Of a stretch of DNA of 54,739 nucleotides, positions 49,800 through 54,739 are shown one piece after another. This DNA comes from an archaeon GW2011_AR15 (lineage in GTDB: Archaea; Nanobdellota; Nanobdellia; Woesearchaeales; GW2011-AR15): the NCBI GenBank assembly GCA_000830295.1, contig CP010425.1:1102952-1157690 (forward strand), written 5' to 3'. Numbering within the stretch: position 1 is the first letter of the stretch; each line of letters starts with the position of its first letter. Below the pieces are notes generated by a model that saw only the letters and a program-made list of their open reading frames with translations, was not told the origin of the DNA and made no database searches. The position numbers were made by a program, and so were the translations under genes.

Positions 49800-50576
49800 T
49801 TATTTCTTCTCAGTTCTCTTGAACTCTGCCTGTCCCTTGTGCTTCAGCACATACTCAACTGCAATCTCAGATGCCTGCTTCAGCTTCGGCTCTGCTTCCT
49901 TGTAGTCCGGAGCAGTAACAGAAAACCTGTACTTGCCTCCTCCCAGGTATGTGATCCTGACCCCTTTTATTTTCTCTGCGCCTGTTAAGGCGCCTTTAAT
50001 TGTCTCTATGCCGTTCCCCTCATACGTTGAAAGGCTTGCAACGCCTGAAATCTCAATATCTTTGGGAGTAAACCTCTGCCTAATGAGCTCTTCCATCTGA
50101 GGAGCAAATTTTTTGTCTGCAAAATCAGAAACAGAAAGGTGGCCTGCAATGACATCCTCAAAAGCGTGGTGGATATAGCTGTAATCTTTGAAAAGCTTCC
50201 CGGAAATCTCGTCATAGAGCTTTTTTGTGTCAATCTTGTTCTGCCTGGCAATATAATCAATTATCGACTCTGCCTTCTGCTCAAGCTTTATCTCATTGAC
50301 CTTCTGCTTCCTCTGGCTCTCGTTTACCCTCCTCAAAGAAAGGTCAACATGGCCCCTTGCCTCATTGATCCTGAGAACCTTGCAGGCGACTTTCTTGCCT
50401 TCCTTTACATAATCCCTTATGTTCCTTATACGGCCTGCAGCAATCTCAGAAATATGTATCATGCCTGAGATGTTGTAATCATCAATCTTCACGAAAACGC
50501 TTGAATACTGTATATTCGTAACTGTACACATCACGATTTCAGATTCCTCAGGAAATCCTGTTTTGCTGTAAAACAT
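49800..50576 (-). CDS. eif2a: Translation initiation factor aIF2 subunit alpha
   Basis: 258 aa. The N-terminal S1 domain (PEESEIVMCTVTNIQYSSVFVK, then DYNISGMIHISEIAAGRIRNI) is followed by a helical domain (VDLSLRRVNESQRKQ) and an alpha/beta C-terminal domain (GIETIKGALTGAEKIKG) that binds aIF2-gamma. It is the middle gene of S27e-aIF2-alpha-Nop10, starting directly after the S27e stop. Confidence 0.96.
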   Translation of the reverse strand: MFYSKTGFPEESEIVMCTVTNIQYSSVFVKIDDYNISGMIHISEIAAGRIRNIRDYVKEGKKVACKVLRINEARGHVDLSLRRVNESQRKQKVNEIKLEQKAESIIDYIARQNKIDTKKLYDEISGKLFKDYSYIHHAFEDVIAGHLSVSDFADKKFAPQMEELIRQRFTPKDIEISGVASLSTYEGNGIETIKGALTGAEKIKGVRITYLGGGKYRFSVTAPDYKEAEPKLKQASEIAVEYVLKHKGQAEFKRTEKK

Positions 50577-50753
50577 TTATTCAAGTACCTCTAAGACTCT
50601 TGCATCAACCTTTATCTTTCCGCCTGTTGGCTGCGCAATTGGCTTGCCGCACACAAGGCAGTTGACTACAGAAGCTGCTTTCCCGAACACAATCTGCTCG
50701 TTCTTGCACTTCCCGCATCTTACTTTGATAAATTTTGAATCCGGTTCTCTCAT
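50577..50753 (-). CDS. rps27e: Ribosomal protein S27e
   Basis: 58 aa from ATG 50753, with SKFIKVRCGKCKNEQIVFGKA and VNCLVCGKPIAQPTGGK. The CGKC and CLVC pairs form the zinc ribbon and the PTGGK motif is diagnostic. I reject the upstream ATG at 50786 because the TATA box (CATTTATAAAT, 50784-50794) would overlap it. First gene of the operon with aIF2-alpha and Nop10. Confidence 0.94.
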   Translation of the reverse strand: MREPDSKFIKVRCGKCKNEQIVFGKAASVVNCLVCGKPIAQPTGGKIKVDARVLEVLE

Positions 50754-50783
50754 GAATATCACCAGAGTGAAGAAAACGCGGTT

Positions 50784-50794
50784 CATTTATAAAT
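50784..50794 (-). promoter_or_regulatory. TATA box of the S27e-aIF2-alpha-Nop10 operon
   Basis: ATTTATAAATG on the minus strand, about 31-41 bases before ATG 50753. The region 50795-50884 beyond it holds a small GCGG/CCGC stem and no gene. Confidence 0.55.
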
Positions 50795-50884
50795 ATATTG
50801 CATAAGGGAAAAATAGAGAATAAAAGGCCGCGGGATATCCGCAACCCAATTTTAAAAAAACCCCTGGTCTTTGTGTTTACTATT

Positions 50885-51844
50885 CTATTGTAGTTGTAAT
50901 TTAAATACTTTTTGGTTGTCTGAATGCATTATTCTGTCTAATGGGCTCTTTGTTTTTATCAGCCTTGGCTTTGCGGCGTGCGAATACCCAAATGTTGTTT
51001 CCGGATGCACATGGCCGAGCAGGGCCTGGACTGTAGATATGTCTTCATCTGATTCTAAAAGGTGTGTGGTGAATGAGTGCCTGAACATATGCGGGTGGAG
51101 ATGCCTGCCCAGCCTGGATGATTTTCCTGCTTTCCTGACAATCTCCTGCACAGCCTTTACTGACAGATGAGCACGATTTCTTCCCGGAAAAATATAGCTG
51201 TCAGACTGGCCAGCAAGTTCTTTCAATGGCTTTTCCAAGACTTCCGGAATGATAAAAGGCCTGTCTTTCCCTCCTTTGCCCTGCCTTACCCAGCCGACAA
51301 GGCCCTCAAAATCAAAATCTGATTTTTTCAGCCGGACAGCCTCCCCCACCCTCAGGCCTGCCCCGTACATTAGGGCAACAATCAGCCAGTGCTTTTTATT
51401 GCTGATGGCCTCCAGCACCTGCTTAATCTCCTGCTCTGTCAAAAAATCAGGTTTTTTCACAGGTATTTTGCTGAACCTGATCTTGAGATACATTGCCTTA
51501 TGCAGGATATCAACCATCATGAAGCGCAGGGCATTATGGGCCACATTGAGAGTGCTCCCGCTCACTCCCTTTTCCTGCATCCTGTATAAAAAAGCCCTTA
51601 CATCTTTTTTTGAGAATTCCCTTGGAGATTTTTCTTTTGCAAACAGCAGGAATTTCTTCACGTAAATCAGGTATGTTTTGACTGTTTTCCTGCTCATGCC
51701 CCTGCGAAGCATCTCTCTCCTCATGTTGTAGATTATATCAACAGCCATTAAATGCCACAACCGGCCTGCCTTAATATGCCCCACCATTAAAAACTCGAAA
51801 AAATGCTTCTCCTTGCCGGTTATTTTTACCACTCTGTCATCCAA
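50885..51844 (-). CDS. xerA: XerA/XerC/D-type tyrosine recombinase
   Basis: 319 aa with a SAM-like N-terminal core-binding domain (about residues 34-125) and a C-terminal catalytic domain. All catalytic residues are present: Arg165 in GAGLRVGEAVRL, Lys in GKGGKD near 190-193, His252 and Arg255 in HMFRHSFTTHLL, His278 in LLGHVH, and Tyr287 in TTFGYSH. The family resolves chromosome dimers at dif or integrates mobile DNA. The N-terminus is about 30 residues longer than usual, and Met33 or Met41 are other possible starts. It borders the AT-rich restriction island. Confidence 0.92.
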   Translation of the reverse strand: MDDRVVKITGKEKHFFEFLMVGHIKAGRLWHLMAVDIIYNMRREMLRRGMSRKTVKTYLIYVKKFLLFAKEKSPREFSKKDVRAFLYRMQEKGVSGSTLNVAHNALRFMMVDILHKAMYLKIRFSKIPVKKPDFLTEQEIKQVLEAISNKKHWLIVALMYGAGLRVGEAVRLKKSDFDFEGLVGWVRQGKGGKDRPFIIPEVLEKPLKELAGQSDSYIFPGRNRAHLSVKAVQEIVRKAGKSSRLGRHLHPHMFRHSFTTHLLESDEDISTVQALLGHVHPETTFGYSHAAKPRLIKTKSPLDRIMHSDNQKVFKLQLQ

Positions 51845-51955
51845 ACACTTTTTCTGCCCCAGATATCCAGAACCAAACCACTAACGCCCCGAATCCCCCA
51901 AAACCAGCCTTCTTCGCATATAAAGTGTTAAGTTCAATAAAATTTGAGTTCCTTT

Positions 51956-52015
51956 TGACTAAAACGAGGGGGTTCCTGTCCTTCGGACATATTGCCTTTT
52001 GCTTCGCAAAAGAAA
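51956..52015. repeat. Two TTC-loop hairpins at the left edge of the AT-rich island
   Basis: TGTCC/GGACA and CTTTTGC/GCAAAAG, each closing a TTC loop (GAA on the other strand), lie in series just after the AbrB-like stop codon. They may terminate transcription of the regulator operon or belong to the hairpin-unit class. The rest of 51845-52015 holds nothing else I can name. Confidence 0.4.
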
Positions 52016-52315
52016 TTATTTTTTACTAAGGGGCACACTTTTTTTAACAGAAATACCGCCAGAACATTTTTTAACATCAATCTCGATTCCACTCGACCAT
52101 GTTAATTTATCAATAAGACTTACAGGTATTGTAATCATATATGATGAACCTATATTTAACAATTTATTGAGTGAATTTTTAGATTTTTTTATAATTAATT
52201 CGCCATTATTAATAGATATATCTAACAAATCATTCTTTTGCCATTCTACTTTTCTCATTATGTGTAGAGGAATTGCTATTCTAAAAACCCTCCATCTTAT
52301 TTGTCTTAATTTCAT
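52016..52315 (-). CDS. Tandem SpoVT/AbrB-like transcription regulator, 99 aa
   Basis: Two swapped-hairpin-like modules are visible: residues about 9-45 (RVFRIAIPLHIMRKVEWQKN, then DLLDISINNGELIIKK) and about 53-92 (NIGSSYMITIPVSLIDKLTW, then IEIDVKKCSGGISVKK). Both fit the beta-loop-beta pattern with the I-x-IP turn of AbrB/MazE DNA-binding domains. It overlaps the upstream winged-helix gene by 4 bp. It is strongly AT-rich like the rest of the island and is probably a controller of the restriction-modification genes. Confidence 0.68.
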   Translation of the reverse strand: MKLRQIRWRVFRIAIPLHIMRKVEWQKNDLLDISINNGELIIKKSKNSLNKLLNIGSSYMITIPVSLIDKLTWSSGIEIDVKKCSGGISVKKSVPLSKK

Positions 52316-52593
52316 TTTTCAAGTTTTAACTGATATACAATCTTATTCTTTTCTTCATCGTATAATTTTTTTAAATAACCTGTTTTTGTAAGTTTTTCAA
52401 GTGCCTTATGTGTGGACTGCCTATTTAGGAAAATTTCATTCTTTTTCGCAAATGAATGTATCTCATCCATGCTTAGGTTTTGATTCTTCTCAACAAAGAG
52501 TAGTATTTTAATATGTTTTTCATTTTTTAATGCTCCAAATTTTTTAGCACTATCTTTCACATTATCTTGATTAACCTTTATTCTTACTTCCAT
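52312..52593 (-). CDS. Winged-helix regulator, 93 aa
   Basis: Helix-turn-helix with the segment NEKHIKILLFVEKNQNLSMD, an apparent recognition helix (NRQSTHKALEKLTKTGYLKK) and a beta wing (DEEKNKIVYQLKL). This fits ArsR/MarR-type winged helices. First gene of a two-gene regulator operon, divergent from the restriction endonuclease. Its start codon is next to an inverted repeat (52595-52613), so autoregulation is likely. Confidence 0.7.
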   Translation of the reverse strand: MEVRIKVNQDNVKDSAKKFGALKNEKHIKILLFVEKNQNLSMDEIHSFAKKNEIFLNRQSTHKALEKLTKTGYLKKLYDEEKNKIVYQLKLEK

Positions 52594-52594
52594 A

Positions 52595-52613
52595 ATATAC
52601 TAAATAAGTATAT
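52595..52613. promoter_or_regulatory. Inverted repeat (7-5-7) before the regulator operon
   Basis: Arms ATATACT and AGTATAT around AAATA, one base before the winged-helix start codon. It has the same geometry and the same AAATA centre as the repeat at 52661-52679. Confidence 0.55.
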
Positions 52614-52660
52614 CCATATTTAATGATTTGTCTCCACTTTTGCTGACAAGATTTTATATC

Positions 52661-52679
52661 TTATTGGAAATACCAATAA
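52661..52679. promoter_or_regulatory. Inverted repeat (7-5-7) between TATA box and start of the endonuclease gene
   Basis: Arms TTATTGG and CCAATAA around AAATA, between the TATA box (TTTTATAT, about 52652-52659) and ATG 52684. A repressor bound here would block the leaderless endonuclease transcript. Confidence 0.55.
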
Positions 52680-52683
52680 TTAT

Positions 52684-53343
52684 ATGGACGTTCCTAATAA
52701 TGCTCAAATAAAGCGAGATTTTGAAGCTATGCAAAAAATCTCTAAGGCAATCAAGAAAGTCATAGTCAAAATTGGAGATATCTCTATTATTAAGGAAGAA
52801 TTAGCCCCCGAAGGATTAAAACCTCTTGCCCGTTCAGTAAGTTGGTTAGTGGAACAAATAATGGTTCAAAATATAAGGAAGTATAAAGATGAATTAGGTA
52901 TTGAAAAAGTTGAAGACCCCCCAAGTAATGTAAGCTTATATGATTGTTCGATCAAGTTTAGAGGAGAATCTAAAATATATTATCTTAATCTTAAAACTAG
53001 TAGTGCTGGTGCAAAAAAGACAAAAGATGATATTTCAAAAGCAGATAAATTAATAGAGTTATATCAGAGTGATTCAGATTATACCTTATTTGTTGCTGTT
53101 TTAAAAGTGATATTTAAAAATACTCACTTAATATTAAATCACGAAAATAATTTAATAATATTTAATATCGCATGGATTCCTGATATATACTGTAACCCAA
53201 GAAACAATAATTTACAATCAAGTGAGTATGACCAAACTCAATTTAGAACTAATCAAGAGTTCCTTCAACAAATAAAGGCACACTATAAAGTGTCTGTTGA
53301 GAAAAAAAGAAATCAAGTGAGCCAAACTACTTTAGAATCTTAG
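52684..53343 (+). CDS. Putative type II restriction endonuclease, 219 aa
   Basis: A PD-(D/E)xK-like core is suggested by SLYDCSIKFRGESKIYYLNLKTSSAG: Asp near residue 87 followed about 15 residues later by NLK, where Asn replaces the usual Glu/Asp, as in some type II enzymes. Helices surround a short beta core; there is no helicase or specificity domain. It is convergent with the adenine methyltransferase (17-bp overlap) and divergent from the regulators. The AT-rich composition differs from the rest of the window, a sign of transfer. The assignment rests mainly on context. Confidence 0.6.
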   Translation: MDVPNNAQIKRDFEAMQKISKAIKKVIVKIGDISIIKEELAPEGLKPLARSVSWLVEQIMVQNIRKYKDELGIEKVEDPPSNVSLYDCSIKFRGESKIYYLNLKTSSAGAKKTKDDISKADKLIELYQSDSDYTLFVAVLKVIFKNTHLILNHENNLIIFNIAWIPDIYCNPRNNNLQSSEYDQTQFRTNQEFLQQIKAHYKVSVEKKRNQVSQTTLES

Positions 53344-54739
53344 AAAGAATATCATTAATTTGTTTTAATAAGTGTGAATTTTCTTCAGATTTACGTGCTA
53401 ATCGCGTTGCCTCATCAAATTTTTCTGCAATAAGGTCAATATCATTTTGACTAACTTTATTCATATCAGGAACTAATATATTTTCAATATCCTTTGGCTG
53501 TAATTTATCTAATCCTCCACCCATAGGACTTATCACTCTTTTGATTAATTCCTTACAAATTGATGAATTTAGAAAAGCTACAAGAAACTTGATAGTATTT
53601 TCATCTTTTGTTTTAGGATAAATGCCATGAAAAGTAGTTAAATTAAGACAATTAGAATTATTTAAAATAAATTTTACACCATCTCTGCTAAATGTGCCCG
53701 CCCAAATTCTTGCAGGTTCTCGTTTTTCCATTGAATACCAAGGATTTCTTTTTGATGGCAAATATTTATCTGGTATTTTTTGGGCTTCACCATGTTTAAT
53801 ATATTTTAATAGGTTATTAGATGGTTGAGAAAAAACATATAATAAATATGCAGGTTTGTTTGTAATAACAATATTATTAAAATCTGATTCATTGAAAGTA
53901 TGAAATTTACAGTTTAAAGATTTCTCTAAAACAGGACGCGTGAAGTTTTCTTCAATCCCCCAGTTAGAAAGGTCTGATTTGGATAAAATATAATATTCAT
54001 TAGCTCCAGTAGCAATTCCTCTACACACTCTTGCATAATTAGACAATTTTACGAGATTATGTTTTGTCTCGTTAAAAGTCTCATTCACTTCAAAATAATT
54101 ATTCCATTTCTCTTTATAATTTAAATCATGTTGCTTATACTTAAATAATCTAATTGTGGTGGAAGTAGGATTATTATCATGTAATGTATCTAATAATATT
54201 TTTTCATCCCACCTACTTAGCTTTATCATTTTAGCTTCTTTAGTTTTAATATCAGAACTGCTTTTAGTCAAAATTGTAATACACGCAGAAGACAAATTAT
54301 CCTCAAAAATTAAAGAACCGTTATCAAAAGTTATTATTGATTCTACTTCACAATTTTTTTTTATGAAACTTTTCAAATCTACACCATAGTTAAAATTTAA
54401 ATAATCACTAGGCGTAATAAAGACTAATCTTCCATTCTCTTTGAGCATGGAAATAGCCCTATAAAAAAAGAGTGCATAATAGTTAACTAATCTACTTACT
54501 TTAATATAGAGCTCATTTTCTAATTGGGTAATTATTTGGTCTCGTTCACCTACGCCTTGAAACCTAATGTACGGCGGATTAGCAATAATTAAGTCGTATT
54601 TTTTTTTATTTTTGAAAAATAGAAAATCTTCATTTAGGTAGTTAACTTTAATTTTTTTATTACGAGAAAGATTTATTCTTGACATAAATAAACAAAGAGG
54701 GTCTTTTTCTATAATATCACATTCTATTTGCTTATCATT
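53327..54739 (-). CDS. N6-adenine DNA methyltransferase (Eco57I-like), N-terminus beyond window
   Basis: The frame is open from the stop at 53327 to the window edge, so at least 470 aa are present and the true start is outside. Motif IV is NPPYIRFQGVGERDQ, typical of adenine-N6 enzymes. It is preceded by DLIIAN and followed by GRLVFITPSDYLNFNYG. Upstream of Met at 54683-54685 the frame reads on into CDIIEKDPL, which fits the acidic SAM-site motif, so that Met is internal. The C-terminal half has a TaqI-like target-recognition region (RVCRGIATGANEYY) and PMGGGLDKLQPKDI. It is the partner of the endonuclease at 52684. Confidence 0.85.
   Translation of the reverse strand, partial: NDKQIECDIIEKDPLCLFMSRINLSRNKKIKVNYLNEDFLFFKNKKKYDLIIANPPYIRFQGVGERDQIITQLENELYIKVSRLVNYYALFFYRAISMLKENGRLVFITPSDYLNFNYGVDLKSFIKKNCEVESIITFDNGSLIFEDNLSSACITILTKSSSDIKTKEAKMIKLSRWDEKILLDTLHDNNPTSTTIRLFKYKQHDLNYKEKWNNYFEVNETFNETKHNLVKLSNYARVCRGIATGANEYYILSKSDLSNWGIEENFTRPVLEKSLNCKFHTFNESDFNNIVITNKPAYLLYVFSQPSNNLLKYIKHGEAQKIPDKYLPSKRNPWYSMEKREPARIWAGTFSRDGVKFILNNSNCLNLTTFHGIYPKTKDENTIKFLVAFLNSSICKELIKRVISPMGGGLDKLQPKDIENILVPDMNKVSQNDIDLIAEKFDEATRLARKSEENSHLLKQINDILSKILK

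Noticed and set aside
50885-51844. Insertion sequence or integron around the tyrosine recombinase
   Set aside because: No terminal repeats, attC sites or cassette array are visible; the gene looks like a resident Xer protein. The flanking AAGTTCAA/TTTGAGTT region is too weak to call a dif site.

Overview
The window is chromosomal DNA from an archaeon. It encodes L7Ae, aIF2-gamma and aIF2-alpha, S27e, L37e, an Sm-like protein, Nop10, RNase P Pop5/Rnp2, proteasome alpha, the exosome proteins Rrp4/Rrp41/Rrp42, RpoK, archaeal ProRS and PheRS alpha/beta, a tRNA-Leu with an intron at position 37/38, and many leaderless genes with a TATA box about 25 bases before the start codon. A DPANN lineage of the Woesearchaeales/Pacearchaeales kind is plausible from the small DUF357, NTase-HEPN-like and pilin-signal proteins, but that placement is inference only.

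Layout. 1-9.8 kb: L7Ae (cut by the edge), aIF2-gamma, a likely structured RNA antisense to its 3' flank, a DUF1385 membrane protein, tRNA-Pro(GGG), DUF357, HPP-type and other membrane proteins, an RNase HIII operon led by a probable winged-helix regulator with a perfect palindrome at its start, a lipoprotein, LSm-L37e, intron-bearing tRNA-Leu(TAG) and CorA. 9.9-13.8 kb: a tandem-domain E1/ThiF-like enzyme, a JAMM/JAB peptidase and a phosphodiester-glycosidase-like exoprotein. 14.1-18.3 kb: the archaeal RNase P/proteasome/SBDS/exosome superoperon, ending in rpoK. 18.4-28.1 kb: a tightly packed five-gene minus-strand operon of large unrecognised proteins, two of which carry GHKL (Hsp90/MutL-type) ATP-binding signatures, one canonical and one decayed. 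28.2-37.4 kb: NAD kinase, an ornithine-aminotransferase-like enzyme, tRNA-Pro(TGG), an FAD oxidoreductase, proB-proC-proA and ProRS, a stretch running from proline synthesis to proline charging. 37.5-45.5 kb: an HhH/coiled-coil protein, RtcA, and an operon of a 568-aa unknown, a TIM-barrel enzyme and a nucleotidyltransferase. 45.7-50.8 kb: PheST, a PRTase-like protein, and S27e-aIF2-alpha-Nop10. 50.9-54.7 kb: a Xer-type tyrosine recombinase followed by an AT-rich restriction-modification island with its own regulators and paired inverted repeats.

The most striking non-coding pattern is a set of five small units (about 70-86 bp inserts built from two or three short hairpins in series). Each lies between direct repeats of 12-25 bp that copy the end of a gene. 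They occur at the 3' ends of all three tRNA genes, at the 5' end of tRNA-Pro(GGG), and across the start of nop10 inside the S27e-aIF2-alpha-Nop10 operon. The period is 89-102 bp each time. They look like insertions with variable-length target duplications. The two best protein-coding candidates for undescribed systems are the GHKL operon (18.4-28.1 kb) and the E1-JAMM pair (9.9-12.6 kb).
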